NCBI RefSeq assembly: GCF_009650995.1
Contig: NZ_WHVV01000002.1
Coordinates: forward strand, 150,208-214,207
Length of the DNA stretch: 64,000 bases
Direction: 5' to 3'
Source: Sporosarcina cascadiensis
GTDB lineage: Bacteria > Bacillota > Bacilli > Bacillales_A > Planococcaceae
In this document: in pieces, positions 9,878 to 21,037 of the stretch
Numbering within the stretch: the first letter of the stretch is position 1
Layout of the letters: every line of letters starts with the position of its first letter
The notes under the pieces: model-generated
The model's input: the letters and a program-made list of their open reading frames with translations, nothing else
Told to the model about the DNA's origin: nothing
The model's database searches: none
Position numbers and translations under genes: made by a program

Positions 9878-10495
9878 ATGCCAAAACATGAAGTGAAATC
9901 TACCGTGAAAGACGAAGACTTGATCCAGAAACGGCGTGAACAAATCAGCCGCGGGGCCGTGAAGCTGTTTATCGCGAAAGGGTTCCATCGGACGACAACG
10001 CGTGAAATTGCCAAGGAGGCAGGTTTCAGCATCGGCACGCTTTACGAGTATATCCGTACGAAAGAAGATGTTCTTTATCTTGTCTGCGATCATATTTATC
10101 ATGAGGTAAAAGTTCGTCTTTCTGAACTGGACACCAATGATAACACGGTGGAAGGACTGCGTGTGGCGATTGCAAAGTACTACGAGGTGATTGATCATAT
10201 GTCTGATGAGTTCCTGGTCATGTACCAGGAATCCAAATCGCTGCCCGGTGAAGCGCTGCGCTATGTGCTGACAAAAGAGCTGGAAATGGTCGAGCTGTTT
10301 GAAACGATCGTACGGCGCTGCATGGAAGCGGGCAATCTGCGGATCCGTCCCAATGAAGTGGCGCTTGCGGCGCATCATATTCTAGTACAGGGACAGATGT
10401 GGTCGTTCCGCAGATGGGCGTTGCGCAAAAGTTATTCATTGGAGCAGTACATTCAGATACAGACGGATCAGATTATTCAAGGTCTGGCAAAATAA
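9878..10495 (+). CDS. TetR/AcrR-family regulator, probable acyl-CoA-responsive repressor
   Basis: The 205-residue protein has an N-terminal TetR helix-turn-helix at about residues 15-65 (GFHRTTTREIAKEAGFSIGT, then LYEYIRTKEDVLY) and a ligand/dimer domain after it. It follows acdA by 17 bp after GAGGGAGGG. Its place in a fatty acid cluster and the palindrome TGAATGCTCATTCA inside the fadF promoter suggest a FadR/YsiA-type repressor relieved by acyl-CoA. That role is inferred from context, not from ligand residues. Confidence 0.85.
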   Translation: MPKHEVKSTVKDEDLIQKRREQISRGAVKLFIAKGFHRTTTREIAKEAGFSIGTLYEYIRTKEDVLYLVCDHIYHEVKVRLSELDTNDNTVEGLRVAIAKYYEVIDHMSDEFLVMYQESKSLPGEALRYVLTKELEMVELFETIVRRCMEAGNLRIRPNEVALAAHHILVQGQMWSFRRWALRKSYSLEQYIQIQTDQIIQGLAK

Positions 10496-10561
10496 ACAAG
10501 TGACTTCGCCGGGGCAGTTTGCTGCGGCGTGTGTCTCTTTGTATGGAAAGGCGGAATTTAA

Positions 10562-13500
10562 ATGGCAACTGAGGAAATTTACAAGCCGAAGCACCATATC
10601 CGTTTCGTGACGGCTTCCAGCTTATTCGACGGGCATGACGCTTCGATCAATATTATGCGCAGAATCTTACAGTCAACAGGGGCAGAGGTCATTCATCTCG
10701 GGCATAACCGCTCTGTTGAGGAAGTTGTAAACGCTGCCATTCAGGAAGACGTCCAGGGCATCGCGATCTCGTCCTATCAAGGCGGTCATGTAGAATATTT
10801 CAAATACATGTATGATCTGCTGAAAGAAAGAGGCGCTTCACATATTAAAATCTTCGGCGGTGGCGGAGGTGTCATTATCCCGAAGGAAATCAAAGAGCTG
10901 CATGAATACGGCATTCAATGGATTTTCTCTCCGGAAGACGGACGGAAAATGGGCCTGCAGGGAATGATCAACCGCATCATGGAGCTGTCCGACTTCTCCA
11001 CTGCTGTCGAAAATGAAGAGGCCAATCTTGAACAGCTGACGGCCGAAACGCCGGGCGTACTGGCTAATTTGATTACCTATGTGGAAGAAAAGCATCTGAA
11101 AAAAGATCAGGCAGCTGAAGAATTGCTGGAGCACGCACGAAAACTTTCCAAGAAGACCCCGGTACTCGGCATCACGGGTACAGGCGGCGCGGGGAAAAGT
11201 TCTCTGACGGATGAATTAATTCGTCGTTTTCTGCAGGAGTTTCCTGACAAGCGCGTTGCCATCTTGTCCATCGATCCGACGAAACAAAAAACTGGCGGAG
11301 CATTGCTCGGTGACAGAATCCGGATGAATGCCATCTTCAATAACCGTGTCTATATGCGCAGTCTGGCTACACGCGGCTCCCGTTCTGAGCTGACGACTGC
11401 CATTCATGACGTCCTCGACGTTACGAAAGCCGCAGGATACGACTTGATTATTGTCGAGACGAGCGGAATCGGGCAGGGCGACGCGCAGATCACCGATATA
11501 TCCGACGTTTCAATGTATGTCATGACGAGTGAATTCGGTGCGCCTACACAGCTCGAAAAAATTGATATGATCGATTTCGCAGATTTAATTGTCATCAATA
11601 AATTTGAACGCAAAGGTTCGGAAGATGCGCTCAATCAGGTCCGCAAACAGTATCAGCGCAGTCACATGCGTTTCGAAGATGAACTCGACCAGATGCCGGT
11701 TTACGGAACTATCGCCAGCCAGTTCAATGATAAAGGAACGAATACGCTGTTCGCTGCATTGATCGATCAGCTGAATACTTCATGCGGATTGGACTGGTCG
11801 ACGGATTATGCTGATTCTGTTACGAAACAGGTGCAGACCGTCATCATTCCGCCTGACCGCAGTCATTATCTGCGTGAAATTGCCTCGACTGTCCGCAGCT
11901 ACCACGCGAAATCGAAGCAGCAGGAAGAATTGGCGCGGCGTCTTTTCCAGCTCGAAGGAGCGATAGAAGCCGTTCGGGAAGCGGATTCTAATGAAGCATT
12001 ACTAGATTCATTAACGAGTTTGAAAGAGGGCGTGGAAGAACAGTTGTCAGGTGAATCAAAACGCACACTGGAAAACTGGGAGACTTTGAAAGAATCGTAT
12101 AAGCAAGATGAATATGTGGTGAAAATCCGCGACAAAGAAATCCGTACGGCACTTAACACGGTGAGTCTGTCAGGATTGAAGGTCCCGAAAGTCGTCTTGC
12201 CGCAATATAAAGATTACGGAGAAATTCTGCGCTGGGTGTACAGCGAGAATGTTCCCGGCTCATTCCCGTACACAGGCGGCGTCTTTCCGTTTAAACGTGA
12301 AGGGGAAGATCCGAAGCGCCAGTTCGCAGGAGAGGGAACGCCGGAACGCACAAACCGCAGATTCCACTATGTATCAAAAGACGACGATGCGAAACGTCTG
12401 TCCACCGCTTTCGATTCGGTCACGTTATATGGAGAAGATCCTGACGAGAGACCGGATATTTACGGTAAAGTCGGCGAGTCGGGGGTCAGCATCTGTACGC
12501 TTGAAGATATGAAAAAACTATATGCAGGCTTTGATCTTTGTGCACCGTCCACATCTGTTTCGATGACAATCAACGGCCCCGCGCCGATCATTCTGGCGAT
12601 GTTCATGAATGCCGCCGTTGATCAGCAAGTCCGCAAAAAAGAAGAGGAGCTTGGCCGCACGCTTTCGGTTGAAGAGTTTACGGAAGTGCGCGAGCTGACA
12701 TTCCAGACGGTCCGCGGAACGGTACAGGCAGACATTCTGAAGGAAGATCAGGGACAGAACACCTGCATTTTCTCGACAGAATTTGCGCTGCGTCTGATGG
12801 GCGATATTCAGCAGTATTTCATTGATAAAAAAGTGCGCAATTATTACTCCGTATCGATTTCAGGCTATCACATTGCGGAAGCGGGATCGAATCCGATTTC
12901 ACAGCTTGCTTTCACATTGGCGAACGGCTTCACATATGTCGAGTATTACTTGAGCCGCGGAATGAATATTGACGATTTCGCACCGAATCTGTCATTCTTC
13001 TTCTCGAACGGTCTGGATCCCGAGTATACGGTGATCGGCCGTGTCGCGCGCAGAATCTGGGCGGTTGCGATGCGTGATAAATACGGCGCCAATGAACGCA
13101 GCCAGAAACTGAAGTATCATATCCAGACATCAGGCCGCAGCCTGCATGCGCAGGAAATTGACTTCAACGATATCCGCACGACACTGCAGGCACTGATGGC
13201 GCTGCAGGATAACTGTAACTCCCTGCACACGAACGCTTATGACGAAGCGATCACGACACCGACGGAAGAATCCGTGCGCCGCGCAATGGCGATCCAGATG
13301 ATCATCACGAAGGAACATGGTCTGTCGAAAAATGAAAATCCGATGCAGGGGGCTTTCATTGTTGAAGAAATGACCAGCCTTGTGGAAGAGGCCGTGTTGC
13401 AGGAATTCGACCGGCTGAATGACCGCGGCGGAGTTCTCGGCTCAATGGAAACGCAGTATCAGCGCGGTAAAATTCAGGAAGAATCGATGTATTACGAAAT

Positions 13501-13819
13501 GAAAAAGCACTCGGGCGAACTGCCGATCATCGGCGTCAATACGTATTTGAACCCGAATCCGCCGTCTGAAGAAGATATCGATAATATGGAAATTGCGCGG
13601 GCGACGAAAGAAGAGAAAGAAGTGCAAATACGGAACTTGCGCGCTTTCCAATCAAAATATGCCGATGAAGCGGAACAGGCATTGCAGAATCTTCAGCAAA
13701 CAGCTGTATCAGGAGGCAATGTCTTTGCAGAACTAATGAAAACGGTACAGGTTGCGAGCCTTGGCCAGATTACAAATGCATTGTATGAAGTAGGCGGCCA
13801 GTATCGAAGAAATATGTAA
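10562..13819 (+). CDS. icmF: Fused isobutyryl-CoA mutase (IcmF) with G-protein chaperone domain
   Basis: This 1085-residue protein fuses three parts. Residues 1-150 are a cobalamin-binding domain with the DxH motif in LFDGHDAS (23-25) and the GGGGG loop near 100. Residues 190-420 are a MeaI/MeaB-type GTPase with P-loop GTGGAGKSS near 203. Residues 550-1085 are the acyl-CoA mutase barrel, including PYTGGVFPF near 571. IcmF interconverts isobutyryl-CoA and n-butyryl-CoA using adenosylcobalamin; the GTPase loads and protects the cofactor. The fusion order separates it from methylmalonyl-CoA mutase. It links valine or branched-chain acyl-CoA to the butyryl-CoA enzymes upstream. GGAAAGG precedes the ATG. 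Confidence 0.95.
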   Translation: MATEEIYKPKHHIRFVTASSLFDGHDASINIMRRILQSTGAEVIHLGHNRSVEEVVNAAIQEDVQGIAISSYQGGHVEYFKYMYDLLKERGASHIKIFGGGGGVIIPKEIKELHEYGIQWIFSPEDGRKMGLQGMINRIMELSDFSTAVENEEANLEQLTAETPGVLANLITYVEEKHLKKDQAAEELLEHARKLSKKTPVLGITGTGGAGKSSLTDELIRRFLQEFPDKRVAILSIDPTKQKTGGALLGDRIRMNAIFNNRVYMRSLATRGSRSELTTAIHDVLDVTKAAGYDLIIVETSGIGQGDAQITDISDVSMYVMTSEFGAPTQLEKIDMIDFADLIVINKFERKGSEDALNQVRKQYQRSHMRFEDELDQMPVYGTIASQFNDKGTNTLFAALIDQLNTSCGLDWSTDYADSVTKQVQTVIIPPDRSHYLREIASTVRSYHAKSKQQEELARRLFQLEGAIEAVREADSNEALLDSLTSLKEGVEEQLSGESKRTLENWETLKESYKQDEYVVKIRDKEIRTALNTVSLSGLKVPKVVLPQYKDYGEILRWVYSENVPGSFPYTGGVFPFKREGEDPKRQFAGEGTPERTNRRFHYVSKDDDAKRLSTAFDSVTLYGEDPDERPDIYGKVGESGVSICTLEDMKKLYAGFDLCAPSTSVSMTINGPAPIILAMFMNAAVDQQVRKKEEELGRTLSVEEFTEVRELTFQTVRGTVQADILKEDQGQNTCIFSTEFALRLMGDIQQYFIDKKVRNYYSVSISGYHIAEAGSNPISQLAFTLANGFTYVEYYLSRGMNIDDFAPNLSFFFSNGLDPEYTVIGRVARRIWAVAMRDKYGANERSQKLKYHIQTSGRSLHAQEIDFNDIRTTLQALMALQDNCNSLHTNAYDEAITTPTEESVRRAMAIQMIITKEHGLSKNENPMQGAFIVEEMTSLVEEAVLQEFDRLNDRGGVLGSMETQYQRGKIQEESMYYEMKKHSGELPIIGVNTYLNPNPPSEEDIDNMEIARATKEEKEVQIRNLRAFQSKYADEAEQALQNLQQTAVSGGNVFAELMKTVQVASLGQITNALYEVGGQYRRNM

Positions 13820-13829
13820 AGCACTCTCA

Positions 13830-13858
13830 AAAGCTGCGTGAATTTGCGCAGCTTTTTT
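13830..13858 (+). terminator. Rho-independent terminator of icmF
   Basis: The inverted repeat AAGCTGCG/GCGCAGCTT is followed by TTTTT. It lies 11 bp after the icmF stop and immediately before a 21-bp-period array. Confidence 0.9.
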
Positions 13859-13874
13859 AAGATTTCATTTGCGG

Positions 13875-14009
13875 ATGATCATGGGAGAGCGGCTGGTGAT
13901 CATCGTCTGCGTTCAGGTGATCATGCGCAATGTTCAGGTGATCATAGTGCCCGCGCGGATGCTCATAGCGGCCGGCTGCGTGATCATGCGGCTTTCATTC
14001 GCGCTCATA
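13875..14009 (+). repeat. Seven-unit 21-bp-period array D (TGATCAT/CGCTCAT cores)
   Basis: The TCAT of each core falls at 13879, 13900, 13921, 13942, 13963, 13984 and 14005, exactly 21 bp apart. Core types in order are D D D D S D S. It begins 16 bp after the icmF terminator. Confidence 0.9.
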
Positions 14010-14117
14010 GCACTCTGCAGGATTTTACATATGAAAAACAACAACTGCTCCATAGTGGATAAATTGCTAACTTTATCCGTATAATGTAAGGAACGAAGAG
14101 AAAGGGATGTGTTGAAG

Positions 14118-14282
14118 GTGAGATGGTATTATCATGCGGTTATAATTGTACTTCTGTTTCTTCTCACATTCATCTTTTACAGCAGCGGACTGGGGGTCAT
14201 TCCCTTTGCCTTTGCGTCTATCTATCTGGGATGTCTGACAATTAATGAGTATAGAAACGTAAAGAGAAGCAAAAGAATGTAG
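14118..14282 (+). CDS. Small hydrophobic membrane protein, 54 residues
   Basis: A GTG-started frame encodes about 54 residues, starting VRWYYHAVIIVLLFLLTFIF and ending in a basic tail NVKRSKRM. Two hydrophobic stretches (residues 6-21 and 24-43) suggest a two-helix membrane protein. AAAGGG lies 11 bp upstream; GTG 14109 or TTG 14112 in the same frame are alternative starts. A TATAAT at 14080-14085 could be its -10 box. No family is recognised. It is a plausible gene because of start signal, hydrophobicity and spacing before rpoE, but coding is not proven. Confidence 0.55.
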   Translation: MRWYYHAVIIVLLFLLTFIFYSSGLGVIPFAFASIYLGCLTINEYRNVKRSKRM

Positions 14283-14350
14283 CATATTGGAACCGAAACT
14301 GTATATAATGTAAACTATGCTTATGTGTTGAAGAAAGGACGTGCCATAAA

Positions 14351-14923
14351 TTGAATATCCATGAAATGACGAAAGAACAGCTCGCAGAAGAGTCGTTCAT
14401 TAATATTACCTACCAAATCCTTACAGAACGACGCGAGTCCCTGACTTTGCAGCAGTTGATGGACGAAATCCAGAAACTTACAGGCGTTTCTGATAAGGTA
14501 ATGAAAGATAAACTTGTTCAATTCTACACAGACATGAACATCGATGGCCGTTTCCTTGCGATCCAAGACAATCGCTGGGGGCTGCGTGAGTGGTATCCGG
14601 TTGATCAAATCGAAGAAGAAACGGCTCCGGTCGTAAAAGTCCGCAAGAAGAAAAAGAAGAAAAAAGATTATGATGATGAAGACGAAGAAGTGGAAGACGA
14701 CGACGAGGATGAAGAGATCTTCGACGAAGAATATGTCGAACTCGGCGAAGAAGATGATGATGATGCTGAAGAAGACGACGACGAGGAAGAAGTCGTTGAA
14801 ATCGAAGAAGATCTGATTGATCCTGATGACGATTTAGAAGTGATTCCTGATGAAGAACTCGACCTTGATGAAGAGGATGAGGAAGAAGAAGAGGAAGACG
14901 AAGAGTACGAGGAAGAAAAATAA
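14351..14923 (+). CDS. rpoE: RNA polymerase delta subunit
   Basis: The 190-residue product has the two-part layout of delta: a folded N-terminal HARE-HTH-like domain (residues 1-90, including LVQFYTDMNIDGRFLAIQDN and WGLREWYPVDQ), a Lys patch (VRKKKKKKK), and a very acidic disordered tail of about 90 residues. Delta binds core RNA polymerase in Firmicutes, speeds recycling and alters sensitivity to initiating NTPs. The start is TTG with GAAAGGA 11 bp upstream. Tandem GAA/GAT codons make the tail repetitive at DNA level. It precedes pyrG as in Bacillus. Confidence 0.93.
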   Translation: MNIHEMTKEQLAEESFINITYQILTERRESLTLQQLMDEIQKLTGVSDKVMKDKLVQFYTDMNIDGRFLAIQDNRWGLREWYPVDQIEEETAPVVKVRKKKKKKKDYDDEDEEVEDDDEDEEIFDEEYVELGEEDDDDAEEDDDEEEVVEIEEDLIDPDDDLEVIPDEELDLDEEDEEEEEEDEEYEEEK

Positions 14924-14929
14924 CAAGAC

Positions 14930-14958
14930 TTGACTTTTAGCGCCTGAAAATATAAGAT
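14930..14958 (+). promoter_or_regulatory. pyrG promoter with GGGC initiation site
   Basis: The -35 TTGACT (14930-14935) and -10 TAAGAT (14953-14958) are 17 bp apart. Seven bases downstream is GGGCTCC starting at 14965, the initiation sequence used for CTP-sensitive reiterative G addition at pyrG in Bacillus subtilis. Confidence 0.75.
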
Positions 14959-14999
14959 TTGTATGGGCTCCTGAAAAGGACACATGAATTCGTGTATAC

Positions 15000-15042
15000 G
15001 CGCTCCTTATTGTAGTTCACTACAACTGGGGCGCTTTTTTTA
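15000..15042 (+). terminator. pyrG leader attenuator terminator
   Basis: The stem GCGCTCC (15000-15006) pairs with GGGGCGC (15028-15034), with an inner TGTAGT/ACTACA stem, and is followed by seven Ts. The pyrimidine-rich 5' arm CGCTCCTT is what a poly-G 5' end would pair with, preventing termination when CTP is scarce. This matches the known Bacillus pyrG mechanism. Confidence 0.8.
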
Positions 15043-15047
15043 TTTTT

Positions 15048-15179
15048 CATCTGAATCCAGCGGTGTAACATTGCTGGATTCAGATGTGGCCTCCGGCGGA
15101 TGTCAGGTATTTTGAGGGGAGCTAATTTCGCAAAGCTTATCCAAAATCCCGACCAATCACGCCGAGGCGAGATTGATTT
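15048..15179 (+). repeat. Three-hairpin element, copy 1 (upstream of pyrG)
   Basis: Hairpin P1 pairs CATCTGAATCCAGC (15048-15061) with GCTGGATTCAGATG (15073-15086) perfectly. The core GCCTCCGGCGGATGTCA follows at 15089-15105, then P2 (ATTTTG with CAAAAT, closed by GTC with GAC), then P3 AATCACGCCGAGGCGAGATT (15155-15174). The element starts beside the T-run of the attenuator and ends 46 bp before pyrG. Three more copies lie at 43706, 49424 and 51796. Confidence 0.8.
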
Positions 15180-15200
15180 CATCAGCCTTCGAGCATGTAA

Positions 15201-16826
<1,626 letters not shown>

Positions 16827-16828
16827 TC

Positions 16829-16872
16829 AAAACGCCCGCAAAAGTTTTTTAACACTTTTGCGGGCGTTTTTT
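16829..16872. terminator. Bidirectional terminator between pyrG and ywjG
   Basis: The long inverted repeat AAAACGCCCGCAAAAG/CTTTTGCGGGCGTTTT has T-runs on both strands and lies between the convergent stop codons. Confidence 0.92.
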
Positions 16873-17399
16873 CATTCGAAATCGTCATCATCGCCGAGCA
16901 TCTCGTCGAGCGATAATTTTACTGCTTCATAGACGAACAAGGCTGCCAGGGCATGAGGTTGCACAATCCGTTCACCGTCTGGACCCGGGATCAATCCTTT
17001 TTTCAGCCCTGTCGAGATATACGTAAACGCCAGATCGGCGAGTTCATTGGTTTCGTCATGCGGGTCTGCTGTCAAGACGGCAAATGGAATGAATTTATCT
17101 GCCAGCTGCCTGGCCAGCTGAAGAGCAGACGGATGATCCGCCTTTCGAGCAAGCAGCCAAACACGGTCTGCTGCAGTGAACGACAGGTCCTCAGTATAAT
17201 GGACAGCTCGCTTCAAAGGCTCAGCTCCATGCAAAGCAGTAGCTGTGATTGCGTCCATCTCTTCAAAACCGGCAATCACAATCCGTCCTTCTCCAACCAA
17301 AGCCTGAGCGAGCAGCCGGGCTGTTTCTTCTATTGACTCTTCCTGTCCATCCGCGATTCGTTCCAAAAGACCTCGAATCTGGGTCGTTAACATCTTCAT
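16872..17399 (-). CDS. ywjG: DUF2529 family protein (YwjG)
   Basis: The 175-residue protein matches YwjG/DUF2529, which lies between pyrG and spo0F in Bacillus. It resembles sugar-isomerase (SIS-like) folds: EGRIVIAGFEEMDAI near 50, a central DRVWLLARKADHPSALQLAR segment near 95 and FIPFAVLTADPHDE near 125. Function is unknown. GGAGGGATAAAT precedes the ATG on the minus strand. It converges on pyrG and shares its terminator. The C-terminus ends in an acidic DEMLGDDDDFE stretch. Confidence 0.85.
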   Translation of the reverse strand: MKMLTTQIRGLLERIADGQEESIEETARLLAQALVGEGRIVIAGFEEMDAITATALHGAEPLKRAVHYTEDLSFTAADRVWLLARKADHPSALQLARQLADKFIPFAVLTADPHDETNELADLAFTYISTGLKKGLIPGPDGERIVQPHALAALFVYEAVKLSLDEMLGDDDDFE

Positions 17400-17524
17400 A
17401 TTTATCCCTCCAAATGTTCAGTATAAGAAATTAAAGCAAGAAGTGCAAAAACCAATGACTTTAAATAGAGGAATTAATGGAATTATTACGAATAATATAC
17501 ATTAGAATGAAATGCGGTTTGAAT

Positions 17525-18135
17525 GGTGTGGATTTAGTGTGTGCGGGTTTCATTGCTCGATTTTGCAGGAAGTTTGAACGAAGTGAGTGTTTGCAGTTTG
17601 AACCCGCTTCGGCGCTGGCGTAAGGCCGACCCCGCAGTTGCACCTTCACTAGTGTGGAGAATGCATGATATGCTACTATCTTGCAGAATATGGATTTAGT
17701 TGGCATGGTTTCCTTTTTCGAACTTTGTAAAGCATTAACACAAGATTCTTAGCCTTTGCAGAATGATAAGTATTGCATGAAAAACTACCTATCATAAAAG
17801 GTCACACGGTATGTTCAAACTGCCACTCACATAAAAATTATTGAAAAACCAGCTAGTGTACCGGAGTGAAAGCCGTCACGAAGAACGGCTTTTGCGAATA
17901 AAAGCGTAGCGTTAGGAGCACTGGTTTTAGGCGATTCCGGGAGGATCAGCCCGATAGGATGAGACAACTAAAGGGAGCGAAGCGAAAATAACGTGTAGAA
18001 AAGACTCTGTATTGCCTTAATTTTTACAAAGAGCGCAAAAATACGGCAAAGCGAACCCTTCGCTGTTCGCTTGGCTCACCGAGGGCCCTCCCGAAAGCGT
18101 CCGCCTGGAATGCAGGGAAACGGTCTCTTCCCGCG
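17525..18135 (+). repeat. Mosaic repeat Y1 (R3, linker, R5, R1 with nested R2)
   Basis: The 885-bp gap before spo0F is mostly repeat. From left to right: R3 (GCTTCGGCGCTGG at about 17600), a linker with CCTTTGCAGAATGATAAGTA and TTGCATGAAA (17755-17785), the phrase CCAGCTAGTGTACCGGAGTG near 17850, module R5 (17878-17920), then R1 from GGCGATTCCGGGAGG near 17931 to about 18110 with R2 in its loop (18013-18078). The same order without R5/R2 is seen at 19720-20230 and 32925-33560. No gene is supported; 18136-18284 should hold the spo0F promoter, but none is clear. Confidence 0.8.
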
Positions 18136-18284
18136 TAACCATTTTACGTCTGGAAATAAGTACTAATTTAAAATTCATTTTAATAAAAATATTTTCATTT
18201 GAAAACGTGTTCTTTGAAACTGCTATCTTCTATATGTATTTCAAAAAAGGTTTATGGTCAAAAAAGTATTGAGGAGGAATTCAT

Positions 18285-18653
18285 TTGAAGCAAATATTGA
18301 TAGTCGATGATCAGCCGGGCATACGTATGCTGCTGGAAGAAATATTCAAACAAGCGGGTCTTAAACCAACATTAGCCTCAAACGGCAAGGACGCCTTACA
18401 TATACTGAGTGAGATGAAGCCGGACTGTATACTGCTGGACATGAAAATGCCCGGCATGAACGGTGTCGAAGTACTGCGCGAAATCAGGAAGCAAATGCCT
18501 GATGCACTTGTCATGATGATGACGGCCTACAGTGAAATCGAACTGACTGACGAAGCTGGGAAACTTGGCGTCGATCACCACTTCACGAAACCTTTTGATA
18601 TATTTGAAGTACGCGACACAGTCTTGAACAGGTTGGAAAGACGAGACGTCTGA
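18285..18653 (+). CDS. spo0F: Sporulation phosphorelay response regulator Spo0F
   Basis: This single-domain receiver of 122 residues carries the acidic pair Asp8-Asp9, phosphoacceptor Asp52 in CILLDMKMPGMNG, Thr80 and Lys102 (TKPF). All are offset by two from the known Spo0F residues 10/11, 54, 82 and 104. It takes phosphate from sporulation sensor kinases and passes it to Spo0B on the way to Spo0A. The start is TTG with a strong GAGGAGGAATTCAT site. No output domain is present. Gene order before fbaA is conserved in spore formers. Confidence 0.95.
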   Translation: MKQILIVDDQPGIRMLLEEIFKQAGLKPTLASNGKDALHILSEMKPDCILLDMKMPGMNGVEVLREIRKQMPDALVMMMTAYSEIELTDEAGKLGVDHHFTKPFDIFEVRDTVLNRLERRDV

Positions 18654-18743
18654 CAGTAGTAATAATGAATGGAATTTGATATGCTAGAGAGCAGAAAGAA
18701 TAATGAAACAGACAAACCGTCGAAAGCCAAGGAGGAAATTTTC

Positions 18744-19601
18744 ATGCCACTCGTCTCGATGAAAGATATGATGATTAAAGGTAAAAAAGAAGGATATGCC
18801 ATCGGTCAATTTAATATAAATAACTTAGAATATACCCAAGCAATACTGCAGGCTGCGGAAGAAGAGAAGTCTCCCGTCATTTTAGGAGTTTCTGAAGGCG
18901 CGGCACGTTATATGGGCGGCTTCAAAACAGTTGTCATGATGGTCAAAGGTTTGATGGAGGACTACGGAACAACTGTGCCGGTTGCAATTCATTTAGATCA
19001 CGGCTCCAGCTATGAAAAATGCAAAGAAGCAATTGAAGCAGGTTTCACTTCAGTTATGATTGATGCTTCGTCCAAGCCGCTTGCAGAAAATATCGAAACC
19101 ACAAAAAAAGTAGTGGAATTGGCAAAACAGCATAATGTCTCTGTAGAGGCTGAACTTGGGGTTGTCGGCGGACAGGAAGACGATATTATCGCAGAAGGCG
19201 TAATTTATGCAGATCCTGCAGAATGCCGGGAACTTGTAGAAAAGACAGGTATTGACTGCCTGGCTCCCGCGCTTGGTTCCGTGCACGGTCCGTATAAAGG
19301 GGAACCGAACCTGGGCTTTAAAGAAATGGAAGAAATCTCGAATCAAGGGGATATTCCTCTCGTGCTTCATGGCGGAACAGGAATCCCTACTGAAGATATC
19401 CAGCGTGCGATTTCATTGGGCACGTCTAAAATCAATGTCAATACAGAAAACCAAATTCAAGGAACACAGGCGGTCCGTGACACACTGAATGCAGATTCAG
19501 ATGTTTATGATCCGCGTAAATTCCTTACACCGATGCGTGAAGCGATCAAAAAAACTGTCATCGGCAAAATGCGCGAATTCGGCAGTTCCCAGCAAGCGTA
19601 A
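18744..19601 (+). CDS. fbaA: Class II fructose-bisphosphate aldolase
   Basis: The 285-residue zinc-dependent aldolase interconverts fructose-1,6-bisphosphate with dihydroxyacetone phosphate and glyceraldehyde-3-phosphate. Visible landmarks are the [13 protein letters not shown] motif with Zn ligand His near 80-85, [14 protein letters not shown] near 130, [10 protein letters not shown] with another His near 177, and VLHGGTGIP near 207. AAGGAGGAAATTTTC precedes ATG 18744; upstream in-frame codons to 18669 are not preceded by a binding site. It is followed by an imperfect hairpin and a six-T run at 19618-19660. Confidence 0.94.
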   Translation: MPLVSMKDMMIKGKKEGYAIGQFNINNLEYTQAILQAAEEEKSPVILGVSEGAARYMGGFKTVVMMVKGLMEDYGTTVPVAIHLDHGSSYEKCKEAIEAGFTSVMIDASSKPLAENIETTKKVVELAKQHNVSVEAELGVVGGQEDDIIAEGVIYADPAECRELVEKTGIDCLAPALGSVHGPYKGEPNLGFKEMEEISNQGDIPLVLHGGTGIPTEDIQRAISLGTSKINVNTENQIQGTQAVRDTLNADSDVYDPRKFLTPMREAIKKTVIGKMREFGSSQQA

Positions 19602-19617
19602 TCCAGAAATACCCGCA

Positions 19618-19660
19618 ACAAAGGAGGAGCGCAATATGTCTCCTTCTTTTGTGTTTTTTG
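19618..19660 (+). terminator. Probable terminator after fbaA
   Basis: An imperfect inverted repeat of ACAAAGGAGGAG with CTCCTTCTTTTGT ends in TTTTTTG, 17 bp after the stop codon. The stem has internal mismatches. Confidence 0.5.
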
Positions 19661-19719
19661 TCTAGATTAAAATCTTTTCTTGATAACTTGTCTGGTATGT
19701 ATTAAGAGAACTATGTTGT

Positions 19720-20235
19720 AATTTGGCAATGCTTCGGCGCTGGGGGATTGCCTTACGCTTTGAGCCAGCTGGCGAAGAACGTGTATCACTGCCTTAATTT
19801 CTACAAAGAATGCAGAAATACGTCAAAGCGAACCCGACGCTGTTTGCTTAGCACCGCCCCGCAGTTGCGCCTACGCTGGTGTGGGTAAGTAATAACGTGC
19901 TGACTTTTTGCAGAGTGTAAGTTGAGTTGGCGTGGTTTCGTTTCTTCACTTTGTAAACGCGATAATCACAAGAACCTAAGCCTTTGCAGAATGCTAAGTA
20001 TTGCATGAAACGCTAAACCTATCATAATAAGCCTAAATAGTATGCTCATACTGCCACTCATATAAAAAGTATTGAAATACCAGCCAGTGTACCGGAGTGG
20101 AAGGCGGCGACTCGGGGAGGATTAGCCCGATAGGATGAGACAACTAAAGGGAGCGAAGCGACCAGTTGGCTCACCGAGGGCCCTCCCGAACGCGTCCGCC
20201 TGGAACGCAGGGAAACGGTCTTCTTCCACTTACTA
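19720..20235 (+). repeat. Mosaic repeat Y2 (R3 with nested R2, linker, R1)
   Basis: The 730-bp gap between fbaA and the transaldolase gene is largely filled by a second mosaic: R3 (GCTTCGGCGCTGGGGGATTG, about 19732), interrupted by R2 (TGCCTTAATTTCTACAAAGA onward, 19789-19850), then the R3 right half (CCGCAGTTGCGCCTACGCTG), the linker CCTTTGCAGAATGCTAAGTA at about 19980, the phrase CCAGCCAGTGTACCGGAGTG, and R1 (about 20104-20215, ends pairing GGCGG with CCGCC). Here R2 lies inside R3, whereas at 8478 and 18013 it lies inside R1. Confidence 0.8.
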
Positions 20236-20331
20236 ACCCATACTACGTAAACTATCATAAAGTAAACTGTGAAGCGTGCTTTTTTATAAAGAGCCTGTAT
20301 TTTAACAGTAAAAACTAGGAGGCAACATGAC

Positions 20332-20979
20332 ATGAAATTTTTCATAGATACTGCAAACTTTGATGAAATAAAAGAAGCACACAGCTGGGGGATTATCTCA
20401 GGCGTAACAACCAATCCTTCATTGGTGGCAAAAGAAGATATTTCATTCCATGACCGTTTGAAAGAAATTACTGCACTTGTTCCCGGATCAGTCAGCGCAG
20501 AAGTAATTTCACTGGATGCAGAAGGAATGATTAAAGAAGGACGCGAACTGGCTGCCCTTGCGGAAAATATTACCGTCAAGCTGCCGATGACGCCTGAAGG
20601 TCTGAAAGCCTGTTCAGTATTTGCTGCAGAGGGCATCAAAACAAATGTCACGCTGATCTTCAGTGCGAACCAGGCACTGCTGGCCGCTCGTGCCGGCGCA
20701 ACTTATGTGTCACCTTTTATTGGCCGTTTAGACGATATCGGACAAAATGGAACTGAACTAATTGAAACTATTTCAGATATTTTCACGATTCATGATCTGG
20801 ACACGCAAATTATTGCGGCTTCGATCAGACATCCTCAACATATTACGGCTGCCGCTTTAGCAGGGGCGCATATTGCAACGACACCATTTAATGTATTGAA
20901 AAGTTTATTCGCCCATCCGCTGACAGCAAAAGGCATCGATCAGTTTTTACAAGACTGGGAAACCAGAACGAATAAGTGA
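20332..20979 (+). CDS. tal: Transaldolase / fructose-6-phosphate aldolase family
   Basis: The 215-residue product is a short (class 3, decameric-type) transaldolase: start [28 protein letters not shown] near 25, [14 protein letters not shown] with the Schiff-base Lys near 84, [20 protein letters not shown] near 105 and [12 protein letters not shown] near 125. It transfers dihydroxyacetone units in the non-oxidative pentose phosphate pathway; fructose-6-phosphate aldolase activity cannot be excluded. AGGAGGCAACATGAC precedes the ATG. Its position between fbaA and murAB is conserved in Bacilli. Confidence 0.92.
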   Translation: MKFFIDTANFDEIKEAHSWGIISGVTTNPSLVAKEDISFHDRLKEITALVPGSVSAEVISLDAEGMIKEGRELAALAENITVKLPMTPEGLKACSVFAAEGIKTNVTLIFSANQALLAARAGATYVSPFIGRLDDIGQNGTELIETISDIFTIHDLDTQIIAASIRHPQHITAAALAGAHIATTPFNVLKSLFAHPLTAKGIDQFLQDWETRTNK

Positions 20980-21037
20980 CGGAATCAATCATGCTCCGGC
21001 GTGATGGTATCTGGATTCAAAACAAAAGGAGATCGAA

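Noticed and set aside
13869..14084. 71-codon frame over array D
   Set aside because: It is an array translation with no coding support.
14668..14985. Minus-strand Ser-rich frame
   Set aside because: It is the shadow of the GAA/GAT-rich acidic tail of rpoE.
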